The position numbers were made by a program, and so were the translations under genes. 57,613 bases of DNA, taken from assembly GCA_003278685.1 (NCBI GenBank), contig QCDS01000004.1, forward strand, positions 1-57,613. The letters are read 5' to 3'. Source of the stretch: Prochlorococcus sp. AG-355-K03. Lineage in GTDB: Bacteria; Cyanobacteriota; Cyanobacteriia; PCC-6307; Cyanobiaceae. Shown here in pieces: positions 21,365 to 30,096 of the stretch (the stretch's first letter is position 1; each line of letters starts with the position of its first letter). The notes beneath the pieces were generated by a model. It was not told the origin of the DNA and searched no databases. It saw only the letters and a list, made by a program, of their open reading frames with translations.

Positions 21365-22195
21365 ATGAGTTTAGAAATATATTGGAAAAAAGCACTAGAA
21401 CAAACTCGATTATCAATTGATGATGAATCATTATATCCTCTCAAAACTGATATTATTACAAGAGATTTATATGAAAAAGACGACTTCATAATTAGGAAAC
21501 TCGATACTTCAAAATTTAATAAAAAAAAAATTTATGGTCCTAAGCAAAATCCATTTTGTCCTTGGGAAAAGATACTAGAAATTGATAAAATTGGTGATAA
21601 TCATCAACTAATATTAAATAAGTACCCTGTACAAAAAGGTCATATTTTACTTATTACAAATGAATGGAAACCTCAAAATGGATGGTTAGATATTAAAGAT
21701 TGGAGAGCGATCCAACAAGTTAATAAAGATACTAGTGGATTATGGTTTTTCAATAGTTCTCCAATTGCGGGAGCAAGTCAACCTCACAGGCATTTTCAAC
21801 TTCTGCGTAGATCTAAAGGTGAGATATCATGCCCTAGAGAAAAGTGGTTTTTAGAGATGAACTCATATCAAGATCTAGATAGTAAGCTTAAAAGAAATAT
21901 TATTGTATCCAAATTTAATTTTTTAGAAAATCCATCATGTCTTTTTGAATTTTACTTAGAATTATGCAACAAATTAGGACTTGGGGACCCTACTAGTGAT
22001 AAGAAACCGATATATCCTTACAACATTTTAATAACTAATAAATGGATCGCTATTATAAAAAGAAAAAATGATAATATCCATGGTTTCAGTATTAACGGTT
22101 TAGGATTTGCGGGATATCTATTAGTAACTGAAAATTCAAATATTAATTATTTAAAGAAATTTGGCCCTGAAAAACTTTTAGAAAGTTTTGTTTGA
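21365..22195 (+). CDS. ATP adenylyltransferase (Ap4A phosphorylase) family protein
   Basis: A 276-residue HIT-superfamily enzyme that, by family, splits diadenosine tetraphosphate with phosphate into ATP and ADP. The histidine triad-like motif is QPHRHFQLL (about residues 138-146), preceded by the substrate loop NSSPIAGAS. Upstream the segment NPFCPWEK and the strand HQLILNKYPVQKGHILLIT fit the N-terminal domain; the C-terminal part (PYNILITNKWIAIIKR) is the usual second domain. Starts with ATG at 21365 and ends a few bases from a convergent 59-residue gene. Confidence 0.85.
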   Translation: MSLEIYWKKALEQTRLSIDDESLYPLKTDIITRDLYEKDDFIIRKLDTSKFNKKKIYGPKQNPFCPWEKILEIDKIGDNHQLILNKYPVQKGHILLITNEWKPQNGWLDIKDWRAIQQVNKDTSGLWFFNSSPIAGASQPHRHFQLLRRSKGEISCPREKWFLEMNSYQDLDSKLKRNIIVSKFNFLENPSCLFEFYLELCNKLGLGDPTSDKKPIYPYNILITNKWIAIIKRKNDNIHGFSINGLGFAGYLLVTENSNINYLKKFGPEKLLESFV

Positions 22196-22198
22196 ATC

Positions 22199-22378
22199 CT
22201 AGTTAGTTACTTCAACTTCATTATCCCGGCTTATTTGGCTTTCTAGAACTTCTATAGATGCTGTCACGGAGGCAATTTTACGTTCAAGAGAATCCTTAAT
22301 ATAATTGAGCATTTCTAATTTCTTATGTTGATAAAAACTCTTTTTTTCTTTAGATGACTTGGAATAACAATTAAACAT
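22199..22378 (-). CDS. Small coiled-coil-like hypothetical protein (59 aa)
   Basis: An ATG-initiated ORF of 59 codons on the minus strand, below common length cut-offs, ending TAG just 3 bases from the stop of the Ap4A-phosphorylase-like gene. The product begins MFNCYSKSSKEKK and has a central heptad-like region (HKKLEMLNYIKDSLERK, then SIEVLESQI), suggesting a short amphipathic or coiled-coil helix. It fills an otherwise empty convergent interval, and its lysine/glutamate-rich composition resembles real genes here. No family recognised. Confidence 0.6.
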   Translation of the reverse strand: MFNCYSKSSKEKKSFYQHKKLEMLNYIKDSLERKIASVTASIEVLESQISRDNEVEVTN

Positions 22379-22522
22379 TTTTTTAGTTCATTATAAAAAG
22401 ATACTTAATTGACTTGTGACTTAAAAATAAATTGGTTTTAATTTAAAAACAATATTCCTTATAGACTTTCAATTTTTTTTGAATAAAATTAAATAAATTC
22501 CATACTATTCAAGAAAATATTA

Positions 22523-23533
22523 TTGAATATTCCTGAAAATTCAAATACGAAAAGAATTTCAATTGATTTACCTGAGGAACTAATTTCCAGGTTTGATCAA
22601 TTAAGAAAAGAGTGGGGATTTAGAGCAAGAGGACCTGTAATAGAAAAGATACTTAAAGAACTTCTTCAAGAAGATGATTTATTACCTAAGAACCAACAGC
22701 AAGAAATAGACTTTAAAGAGAATAAAAATAATGAAAATTTAAATATTGATGAAGATACTGCTTTGGTATTAATTAAATCAGACGTAAAAAAAGAAGTTAA
22801 TGAGATATCTTTAAATAAAAGATTTACAAATAACAATAAATATAAAGAAAAAGCCAACTCAAACATAAGCCTTCCCAATTTTGTTGAAAAAAAAGTAAAG
22901 AATCTAAGAAGAAGTATTAATAGTGAAAAATTAAAGGAGAATATTAATGATATTCAAATTAATACAATTAAAGAAACTGAATTAATAAAATGTCGAATTG
23001 AGTTAATTAGTCATTGGAAAACCTTATATGGATCAGTTCCTAATGATCATGTAGTAGAAGCTTCGATGGATTGGTTTGAAAGGGATATATGGCCAAATCT
23101 TGATGGGACTGAAAATCTACCCTTTACGTGGAGTGCAGCCAATAAATTAATGTCAGAATTATGCCCATTTTGGATAAAGAAAAATCCATCCCTTGAAATT
23201 GTTTTATTAATGATTGGCGTTTTAGAAGACCCTTTTGCTACATCAGATCTGATAAATAGAATACCAACACTTATGAGAAGATTTGTAAGTAGATTTAAGC
23301 GAAATAATAGATCTAATTCATTTGAAACTTTGGACTCAACAATGACAGTGCATGGAGCACTAAAATTATTGAATTTATCAACATCCGCAGGATCTGCTCA
23401 TACCTTCCGAAAAATTAGGGAGGCCTATAAATCAATAGCCTTAGAGACGCATCCAGATGCAGGAGGATCAACAGATCAAATGAGAAAATTAAATGAAGCG
23501 TATCAATTGCTAAAAAATCTATATAGAAATTAG
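22523..23533 (+). CDS. Ribbon-helix-helix + J-domain fusion protein
   Basis: A 336-residue protein with an unusual domain order. Residues about 10-50 (TKRISIDLPEELISRFDQLR) look like a ribbon-helix-helix DNA-binding fold; about 55-150 are a charged, asparagine/lysine-rich linker; about 150-265 form a helical domain (LISHWKTLYGSVPNDHV, ADLINR-like helices); about 270-336 are a DnaJ J-domain with the diagnostic HPD (ETHPDAGGS). Other DnaJ modules (G/F region, zinc finger) are absent. The start is TTG at 22523, directly preceding the conserved N-terminus. The J-domain implies an Hsp70 partner; the role is unknown. Confidence 0.75.
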   Translation: MNIPENSNTKRISIDLPEELISRFDQLRKEWGFRARGPVIEKILKELLQEDDLLPKNQQQEIDFKENKNNENLNIDEDTALVLIKSDVKKEVNEISLNKRFTNNNKYKEKANSNISLPNFVEKKVKNLRRSINSEKLKENINDIQINTIKETELIKCRIELISHWKTLYGSVPNDHVVEASMDWFERDIWPNLDGTENLPFTWSAANKLMSELCPFWIKKNPSLEIVLLMIGVLEDPFATSDLINRIPTLMRRFVSRFKRNNRSNSFETLDSTMTVHGALKLLNLSTSAGSAHTFRKIREAYKSIALETHPDAGGSTDQMRKLNEAYQLLKNLYRN

Positions 23534-23550
23534 TATACTAATTCTCAAAT

Positions 23551-23590
23551 AAGACTATATTTAAGTCTACTTAATAGTCTTATATAAGAT
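23551..23590. repeat. Palindromic AT-rich repeat, copy 1
   Basis: AAGACTAT (23551-23558) and ATAGTCTT (23573-23580) form an inverted repeat, with an AAGTCTAC element between them; a CTTATATAAG palindrome follows at 23579-23588. The same elements recur at 23707-23726, 24215-24224 and 24230-24256, all around the small secreted-protein gene. The 386 bp stretch 23534-23919 contains these repeats, a TCTCATATGAGA palindrome (23687-23698) and a hairpin at 23900-23920; I see no gene in it. Confidence 0.5.
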
Positions 23591-23706
23591 AAATGTTAAT
23601 TTAATATTTTTTATTTTCATCAATTATTTTTATTCAATCTTAAAGAGAAATTAATGGTGTATAAATAAAATTTATTGTATATCTTTTCTCATATGAGACC
23701 TATTAT

Positions 23707-23726
23707 AAGTCTATATAATAGTCTTA
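23707..23726. repeat. Palindromic AT-rich repeat, copy 2
   Basis: AAGTCTATATAATAGTCTTA, nearly identical to the second half of copy 1 (AAGTCTACTTAATAGTCTTA, two differences). It lies in the intergenic stretch downstream of the small secreted-protein gene. Confidence 0.5.
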
Positions 23727-23899
23727 AAATAGATTAATAAGATAAATTAAATTATTATTTATATAAATCATGCACAAACTGTCTATTGCCTTGAAAAAAT
23801 TAAAAATTGAATAATAAATAAATAAACTATGTCCTTTCAATGTCCAAGAAATTAACAAGCTCTAGAAAATATTACTATTACAGGGTTTTGTGTCTTTCT

Positions 23900-23920
23900 G
23901 TACTGCCTTAAAGACAGTAC
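23900..23920 (-). terminator. Possible terminator hairpin of the 82-aa gene
   Basis: GTACTG (23900-23905) pairs perfectly with CAGTAC (23915-23920) around a 9-base loop. It overlaps the stop codon of the minus-strand 82-residue gene. No clear T-run follows on the minus strand, so it may be a pause or processing hairpin instead. Confidence 0.35.
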
Positions 23921-24168
23921 TACTTAGATTGGAGTTTTTCAATGGCAGTTTGTTTGTCAATGCTAGGTACATCGCTTAATCCGTTAGCATCAAACCAAGG
24001 GGCGCTGGCCCAATCAAATCCTTCTCCAAAAGTGTTATCTGGTGCGGCTATATACCAATGACATGAAGCATCTGGTATGTCAACAGCACATTTTGACCAA
24101 TCATCTGACCACTGAGGGACTTGTACCCACAGCACTGAAGATAGAAGTAGAGATAGTAAATTGATCAT
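23920..24168 (-). CDS. Small probably exported tryptophan-rich protein (82 aa)
   Basis: An 82-residue protein with a short hydrophobic N-terminus (MINLLSLLLSSVLWVQV) that looks like a signal peptide, followed by a small domain rich in tryptophan and aspartate (PQWSDDWSKC, CHWYIAAPDN, FDWASAPWFDANG). Two cysteines (in SKCAV and ASCHW) could form a disulfide. The base composition is less A+T-rich than its surroundings. No family recognised. It stands alone between convergent-free intergenic DNA with a cluster of palindromic repeats on both sides; pheT lies upstream on the same strand. Confidence 0.65.
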   Translation of the reverse strand: MINLLSLLLSSVLWVQVPQWSDDWSKCAVDIPDASCHWYIAAPDNTFGEGFDWASAPWFDANGLSDVPSIDKQTAIEKLQSK

Positions 24169-24214
24169 GATCTTATCTTACAACATTAATTAGTTTTGTA
24201 GGATTATTAACTAT

Positions 24215-24256
24215 CTTATATAAGAATTATATATAGACTTGTATGTAGTCTTATAT
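24215..24256. repeat. Palindromic AT-rich repeats, copy 3
   Basis: CTTATATAAG (24215-24224) and, at 24230-24256, TATATAGACTTGTATGTAGT followed by CTTATAT; the latter is the reverse complement of the AAGACTA-N5-AAGTCTA arrangement of copy 1. Lies just upstream of the 82-residue gene and downstream of pheT, so it could contain that gene's promoter or operator. Confidence 0.5.
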
Positions 24257-24272
24257 GAGATTAGCAATACAA

Positions 24273-26717
24273 TTAATTCCTCAACTTAGTATTAAAAAAT
24301 TTTTCAACATTAGAAATGATATTTGAATGTATTGATTTAATATCCGAGTCCAGTAATGTTTTATCTTTATCTCTATAAGATAATCTAAATGTATAACTTA
24401 TATGATCATCTCCAAATTTAGTATCTTCAAAAACATCAATTAAATTTACATCCTCTAAGAGATTTTTTCCTGTTTTTCTTATCTGTGATGTTATTTCGCT
24501 AATTAGAAATTTCTTACTGAAAACAAAATTTATATCTCTTTCCATTTTCGGAACAATTGGATATTGCTTATATATTGGGATCCATTTATTTTTTCTTGTA
24601 CTAGCTCCCAAAAGGTTGGAAACATTTATGTTAAATAAATAAACTTTTTTTAATGACTTCTTTTCTAATAGAAGTTTGGGATGTATTTCACCAAAATAGC
24701 CTGCATCTTTCCCTTCAATAACTAATTTCGCTGTTCTTCCTGGATGAAGAAAATCAATTAAATCAGTAGGTTTATCCTCAATTTTTATGTTCAAAGAAGA
24801 TAAAGCCTCCTTTAACTTTCCTCTGGCCTGGTAATAATTAAGGTCGTTATCCTTACCAGAATTTATCCATTTCCCAAATTTTTTATTACCATAAATAGCA
24901 CCATTAAGAACTTCTTCTTGAATGAACTCAGTTTTCTTATGAAAAACATTTCCAATTTCAAATATATAACAACTTGCTTGTCCAGCTTTTATATTACGGT
25001 TCAATATCTCCAAATGTTCCTTCCAGATATTATCTCTAAGACAGCTTGTTTCTAATAACAAAGGATTAGAAATCTTTATAAGTTTTTCATTATCTTCAGG
25101 AACAAGAGAGTAACTTAGTACCTCGTTAAAACCGTTTTCTATAAAACCATTTTTTACTTTTCTCAATGCCAACTGTTCTGATGACAATTTTCCAGGCTTA
25201 ATTGGATAAGGAAGTTTTAAGTCGAATCTGTCATACCCTATTAATCTCGCTATTTCTTCAATTAAATCTATCTCTCTTATTAAATCATGTGATCTATTAG
25301 GAATTACTGCTACATCCCAGCCATATTCTTTATTCTTTAAAGTACAACCTATGAGTTTTAATTTATCAACTATTTCATTATCAGATAAATTTCTTTTTTC
25401 AAATTGATCGTTAATTATTAATGGACCAAGAATTTTATGTATTCGATTTCTCCGTAATTTAATAAATATATCCTCATTACTTATTAAATTGGAAGTATTG
25501 ATGATTGGTGCATTAATAGAAAAATATTCTTCTAAAAGATTAATTGCCCTTGTTACTGCACTTATTGTATTTTTTGATGAAATCCCTTTTTCATACCTGC
25601 TGCTAGATTCTGTTCTTATGCCAACCGCCTTTGATGATTTTCTTATAGTAACTGGATTAAAAACAGCGCCTTCAAGGTAAATAGATGAGGTGGTATTAGA
25701 AACAGAAGTCTCTAAACCGCCTATCACCCCAGCAATAGCTACCGGTTTATCACAACAAGTAATAACTGTGATTTTGCCGTTTAAGTCATATTCTTTACCA
25801 TCTAAACAAATAAGGCTTTCGTTATCCTTGCCTTTTCTTACAGAGAAATCTTCGGGAGAAACTTCCTTACCAATTAAGTTTGACAGTTTATCTTTATCAA
25901 ACGCATGCAAAGGTTGACCTTGTTCTAAAAGAATATAATTTGTCAAATCAACTAGAAGATTAATAGATTTTATACCTGATTTTTCTATACGGTCTTTAAG
26001 CCAACTTGGCGATAATTTCTCTCCATTTACTCCATCAATGCAGCTTATTGTATAAATACAATTAGATTCTATAGCCTCTTGACAAAGTTTAATTCCCTCA
26101 AGTAGGTGAATATTGTATTTATGGTTTAATTCTGGAAAATTTAAGGTGGATTCTAAAAGGGCAGAAATTTCACGGGCTATACCTATAACAGACATTCCAT
26201 CAGGTCTATTAGCTGTAATGGCTAAATCATATATAAAATCATTTAATTGAAGCAAGTCAGACCCTGGAGTGCCCAATTCATATTTTAAGGCTAAATCTTC
26301 ATCAATAATCTCTATCCCCTCGCTAAAGTCCTCTAAACCCAGTTCCTGCAGTGAACATATCATTCCTTCACTCATGACACCTCTAATTTCACTTCTTTTA
26401 ATAGTTAAATCAACAGCATTTAATTTCGCGCCGACAGTAGCAACATAAACATAAATATTTGGTTTAATATTGCGCGCACCACAGATAATTTGTAAATTCT
26501 TTGAATTACCAATATCGACTTGGCAAATTGAAAGTTTGTCAGATCCTTCGTGTTTTAAAACAGATAATACCTTACCTAAAACAACACCCTTTACATTTTC
26601 TGAACAATCTTCTAATGATTCAACCTCAAATCCACCAATAGACAATTTCTCAGAGAGATCTTCAGGCGTAGAAGTAATTTCTACTAAATTATTCAACCAA
26701 TTTTGAGAAACTTTCAT
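24273..26717 (-). CDS. pheT: Phenylalanyl-tRNA synthetase beta subunit
   Basis: Beta chain of the heterotetrameric PheRS that charges tRNA-Phe. The 814 residues show the expected order: N-terminal B1 (SQNWLNNLVEI), the tRNA-binding OB fold (VVLGKVLSVLKHEGSDKLSICQVD), the B3/B4 editing domain (DLTNYILLEQGQPLHAFD), the B5 domain with RTESSSRYEKG and DLIEEIARLIGYD, the catalytic-like core, and the C-terminal anticodon-binding domain (PKMERDINFVF, DKDKTLLDSDI). The ATG start is standard. pheS is not adjacent. Divergent from rpmG with about 100 bp between start codons. Confidence 0.97.
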   Translation of the reverse strand: MKVSQNWLNNLVEITSTPEDLSEKLSIGGFEVESLEDCSENVKGVVLGKVLSVLKHEGSDKLSICQVDIGNSKNLQIICGARNIKPNIYVYVATVGAKLNAVDLTIKRSEIRGVMSEGMICSLQELGLEDFSEGIEIIDEDLALKYELGTPGSDLLQLNDFIYDLAITANRPDGMSVIGIAREISALLESTLNFPELNHKYNIHLLEGIKLCQEAIESNCIYTISCIDGVNGEKLSPSWLKDRIEKSGIKSINLLVDLTNYILLEQGQPLHAFDKDKLSNLIGKEVSPEDFSVRKGKDNESLICLDGKEYDLNGKITVITCCDKPVAIAGVIGGLETSVSNTTSSIYLEGAVFNPVTIRKSSKAVGIRTESSSRYEKGISSKNTISAVTRAINLLEEYFSINAPIINTSNLISNEDIFIKLRRNRIHKILGPLIINDQFEKRNLSDNEIVDKLKLIGCTLKNKEYGWDVAVIPNRSHDLIREIDLIEEIARLIGYDRFDLKLPYPIKPGKLSSEQLALRKVKNGFIENGFNEVLSYSLVPEDNEKLIKISNPLLLETSCLRDNIWKEHLEILNRNIKAGQASCYIFEIGNVFHKKTEFIQEEVLNGAIYGNKKFGKWINSGKDNDLNYYQARGKLKEALSSLNIKIEDKPTDLIDFLHPGRTAKLVIEGKDAGYFGEIHPKLLLEKKSLKKVYLFNINVSNLLGASTRKNKWIPIYKQYPIVPKMERDINFVFSKKFLISEITSQIRKTGKNLLEDVNLIDVFEDTKFGDDHISYTFRLSYRDKDKTLLDSDIKSIHSNIISNVEKFFNTKLRN

Positions 26718-26818
26718 ATATATTTTTTAATCAATGATAATAAAAGAACTGAGTAAATCTTCAAAAAAGTTTGTTGAAGATGTACAATAGAAAATTATAC
26801 AATAAAGTATTAATTAAA

Positions 26819-27013
26819 ATGGCTAAAAAAGGGACAAGAGTTGTAGTTACCCTGGAATGTACTGAAGCTAGGACAAGCACAGATCCTAAAAGATCAAATG
26901 GTGTCTCAAGATATACTACTGAAAAGAATCGTAGAAATACTACTGAAAGATTAGAACTAAAAAAGTTTAATCCTCACTTAAATAGAATGACAATTCACAA
27001 AGAAATTAAGTAA
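26819..27013 (+). CDS. rpmG: 50S ribosomal protein L33
   Basis: Small large-subunit ribosomal protein of 64 residues. It starts [17 protein letters not shown] and continues through [18 protein letters not shown], the cyanobacterial/plastid form without zinc cysteines. The frame is open further upstream to a TTG at 26771, but the conserved N-terminus fixes the start at ATG 26819. Followed 17 bp later by rpsR, a common pairing in cyanobacteria and chloroplasts. Confidence 0.97.
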   Translation: MAKKGTRVVVTLECTEARTSTDPKRSNGVSRYTTEKNRRNTTERLELKKFNPHLNRMTIHKEIK

Positions 27014-27030
27014 TCAAATCAAATTAAATC

Positions 27031-27252
27031 ATGACTAATTCAATTTTTAAAAAACAATTATCACCTATCAAACCTGGAGATCCTATTGACTATAAGGATG
27101 TAGAACTACTAAAGAAATTTATAACTGAGAGGGGCAAAATTCTACCAAGAAGAATGACAGGTTTAACCTCTAAGCAACAAAGAGATCTTACATTAGCTGT
27201 AAAGAGAGCCAGAATTGTAGCTCTTTTACCCTTCGTAAATCCTGAAGGATAA
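27031..27252 (+). CDS. rpsR: 30S ribosomal protein S18
   Basis: Small-subunit ribosomal protein of 73 residues. The family core is clear: [28 protein letters not shown], then [21 protein letters not shown]. Cotranscribed with rpmG; an RNB-domain nuclease gene begins 45 bp downstream on the same strand. Confidence 0.97.
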   Translation: MTNSIFKKQLSPIKPGDPIDYKDVELLKKFITERGKILPRRMTGLTSKQQRDLTLAVKRARIVALLPFVNPEG

Positions 27253-27297
27253 TTTCATATTGAATATAGTTGGCACAATAGTTAATATCTCAAATAT

Positions 27298-28482
27298 TTG
27301 AAAGATTTAACTAATTTAAAAACATATATTATTGACTCTGATGATCCACATGAGGTTGATGACGCTTTTTCATTAGAAATAAAAGATGGAAATAAAAAAA
27401 TTTTATGGATACATATTAGTAATCCATGCAAACTCTTTTTGCATGACTCTAATGTTGATTTAAATGCAAGAAAGAGAAATAGCAGTTTATATTTAATTGA
27501 TCAATATGTCCCAATGCTACCTAAAGATATTCTTGAAAAAGCAAATCTAGCTCAAAATAAAGTTTCAGAAACTATTAGTGCAGCAATAGAATTCAATGAC
27601 GATGGATCAATAAATAAATATGAAATAACTGAAGCAATAATAAAACCAAAATATCAATTAACATATGAAGATTCAAATGAAATATTAGAAATAGAACCAA
27701 AAGAAGAAATAGAATTAGTTGAGATTAAAAATTTATTAGAAAAAAGTATTACATTTAGAAAGAAACAAGGAGCAATAATTTTTGAAAGTCCAAATAGTAA
27801 AATTAACTTATATGAGGATAAGATTATACTAACTAAATTAGAGAAAACAATATCACAAATTATAGTTGCAGAATCAATGATATTAATGGGTTATGTAACA
27901 AGTTTATTTTTAGATAAATATAATTTAGCGGCAGCATTTAGAATTCAAAAATTAAATTGCAATCCATCTGAAATACTTGATAGATACAATAATAGTGATA
28001 TTAAATATATAATATTGAAACAATATATGGGAAGAAGTTACATAACTACTAAGCCAGGAATCCATGAATCATTAGGCCTTAAAATGTATGTACAATGTAC
28101 ATCACCATTGAGAAGATACCTTGATTTAATTATACAAAGGCAAGTCTATAATAAAATTAATAATTACGAAGTTCTAAATAAAGATTCAGTCTCTAAGATT
28201 ATTGATTATTCAAAGAATAAACAATCAGAGAATAATAATATTTTTAAAAATGATAAATTTAAGTATTTAACATTATTTTTTGAGAATGAAAAAAAAACTT
28301 TTTATAAAATAATATTCGTTAAGTGGATTAATCATAAAAAAAATATTGCTTTGGTTTATTTCCCAGATTATTCACTAGAAATACTTATTACTCTTTTTGT
28401 ATCAATAGAAATATATAGCAATAAAATATATAAAGTTAAATATATTATAAATGATAGTAATCTTTTAGAGTTTATTTATTAA
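27298..28482 (+). CDS. Minimal RNase II family exoribonuclease (RNB domain only)
   Basis: A 394-residue protein that is essentially the RNB catalytic domain alone: no cold-shock domains precede it and no S1 domain is obvious after it. The acidic cluster is present as DSDDPHEVDD (residues 13-22; the second acidic position is glutamate, as in plant chloroplast RNR1), and the C-terminal catalytic segment is CTSPLRRYLDL. It should therefore be a 3'-to-5' exoribonuclease. The start is TTG at 27298, 45 bp after rpsR; no upstream in-frame ATG was found. The C-terminal ~90 residues (KWINHKKNIALVYFPDY) may be a degenerate OB fold. Confidence 0.85.
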   Translation: MKDLTNLKTYIIDSDDPHEVDDAFSLEIKDGNKKILWIHISNPCKLFLHDSNVDLNARKRNSSLYLIDQYVPMLPKDILEKANLAQNKVSETISAAIEFNDDGSINKYEITEAIIKPKYQLTYEDSNEILEIEPKEEIELVEIKNLLEKSITFRKKQGAIIFESPNSKINLYEDKIILTKLEKTISQIIVAESMILMGYVTSLFLDKYNLAAAFRIQKLNCNPSEILDRYNNSDIKYIILKQYMGRSYITTKPGIHESLGLKMYVQCTSPLRRYLDLIIQRQVYNKINNYEVLNKDSVSKIIDYSKNKQSENNNIFKNDKFKYLTLFFENEKKTFYKIIFVKWINHKKNIALVYFPDYSLEILITLFVSIEIYSNKIYKVKYIINDSNLLEFIY

Positions 28483-28551
28483 TAAGATAATAAATATAAT
28501 AGGTTGTTATTAGTTTAAAAAATATCTGTTAGTATTAATAAAAAAAGCTTT

Positions 28552-30096
28552 ATGACTTTTGTCATTACTACACCTTTATACTATGTTAATGATAAACCTC
28601 ATTTAGGAAGTGTCTATACAACTATAATTTGTGACTCAATAGCCAGGTTTAAAAGGCTTGCAGGTGAAGATGTGATTTTCATCACTGGTGTTGATGAACA
28701 TGGTTTGAAAATACAAAGAACAGCTAATGAGAAGGGTATTGAACCACAATCACATTGTGATGAAATCTCAGAAGTCTTTAATAATAATTGGAAAAATTGG
28801 AATATATCCTTTGATAAATTTATAAGAACAAGCTCAAAAAAACATGAATTTGTTGTTAATGAATTTTATGAAAGAGTAAAAGCATCAGATGATATCTATA
28901 TGGGAGTTCAAAAAGGTTGGTATTGTGTCGGTTGTGAAGAATTTAAAGATAATCCAGAAAACTCATCAACATACAAGTGTCCCATACATCAAAAAAATTT
29001 AGAATGGAAAAATGAAGAGAATCTCTTTTTTAGGCTTTCAAAATATCAAAAAGAAATTGAGAAAATAATCAATGAACCTTGTTTTATAGAGCCAATAGAA
29101 AGAAAGAATGAAATTATAAATTTTGTATCGAGAGGTTTAAAGGATTTTTCAATTTCAAGAACAAATGTCTCATGGGGAATTCCTGTCCCTGATTACGATA
29201 ATCATACCTTTTATGTATGGTTTGATGCTTTACTTGGATATGTAAGCGCCATTAGCTCTGATGCGACAGAACATTCATTGGAAAAATCAATTAATGGAGG
29301 ATGGCCAGCTGATGTTCATTTTATTGGTAAAGATATTCTGAGATTCCATGCTGTATATTGGCCTGCAATGCTCATTTCTGCCAATATGAAAGTTCCTAAA
29401 AAGGTTTTTGGTCATGGTTTTCTTACGAGAGAGGGACAAAAAATGGGTAAAAGCTTGGGAAATGTACTCGACCCTGATTTATTGCTTACCAAATATGGGA
29501 ATGATCCTGTAAGGTGGTACCTCATTAAAGACATATCATTAGGAAATGATGGAGATTTTCAAGATAAAAGATTTGTTGACATTATCAATAATGACTTAGC
29601 TAATACAATTGGTAATTTATTAAATAGAACTTCATCTATGTCTAGAAAATGGTTTGATAATAAAGTGCCAAATAATGAAAAAATATTAAGTGAAAATAAA
29701 TTAGAGAATTTTGCCAAAACTGCAGTCAAAAACTATATTTATAACTTTGATAAGTACAAATTAGATCTGGCAGCTAATGAAGTCCTTAGCTTAGCAATTA
29801 ATACAAATTTGTATTTAAATGATAATCAGCCATGGTTGTTAATAAAAGATAGTGATAATTTACCTCTAGTAAAACAAATTATTTATAACGTTTTAGAAAG
29901 TACCCGAATAATAGGATTGTTATTAATACCTTTATTGCCTGAATTATCTACAAAAATTAATGAGCAACTTGGTTCTATTTACAGAGAAGAAATTCCTTGG
30001 AAAAAACAATTAAGTTGGGGATTATTAGAAAATAACTCAAGTCTTCCTAAACCTACTCCAATCATAAATAAACTGGAGTATGAGCAACATTTATAG
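28552..30096 (+). CDS. metG: Methionyl-tRNA synthetase
   Basis: Charges tRNA-Met; class I synthetase of 514 residues, the short form without the C-terminal dimerisation domain. The HIGH motif is HLGS in TTPLYYVNDKPHLGSVYTT; zinc-knuckle cysteines are in CVGCEEF and KCPIHQ; the KMSKS equivalent is KMGKS near residue 298 (GQKMGKSLGNVLDP). ATG start at 28552. It overlaps the next gene by 17 bases, so the two are probably coupled. Confidence 0.96.
   Translation: MTFVITTPLYYVNDKPHLGSVYTTIICDSIARFKRLAGEDVIFITGVDEHGLKIQRTANEKGIEPQSHCDEISEVFNNNWKNWNISFDKFIRTSSKKHEFVVNEFYERVKASDDIYMGVQKGWYCVGCEEFKDNPENSSTYKCPIHQKNLEWKNEENLFFRLSKYQKEIEKIINEPCFIEPIERKNEIINFVSRGLKDFSISRTNVSWGIPVPDYDNHTFYVWFDALLGYVSAISSDATEHSLEKSINGGWPADVHFIGKDILRFHAVYWPAMLISANMKVPKKVFGHGFLTREGQKMGKSLGNVLDPDLLLTKYGNDPVRWYLIKDISLGNDGDFQDKRFVDIINNDLANTIGNLLNRTSSMSRKWFDNKVPNNEKILSENKLENFAKTAVKNYIYNFDKYKLDLAANEVLSLAINTNLYLNDNQPWLLIKDSDNLPLVKQIIYNVLESTRIIGLLLIPLLPELSTKINEQLGSIYREEIPWKKQLSWGLLENNSSLPKPTPIINKLEYEQHL

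Noticed and set aside
23769..23814. A 14-codon plus-strand ORF (MHKLSIALKK...)
   Set aside because: Too short and without any supporting context or promoter.
23534..23919. CRISPR array or insertion-sequence remnant
   Set aside because: The repeats are short, palindromic, unevenly spaced and lack spacers; no transposase fragment or target-site duplication is visible.
26771..26818. N-terminal extension of L33 from a TTG
   Set aside because: The conserved L33 N-terminus begins at ATG 26819; the upstream codons have no counterpart in the family.
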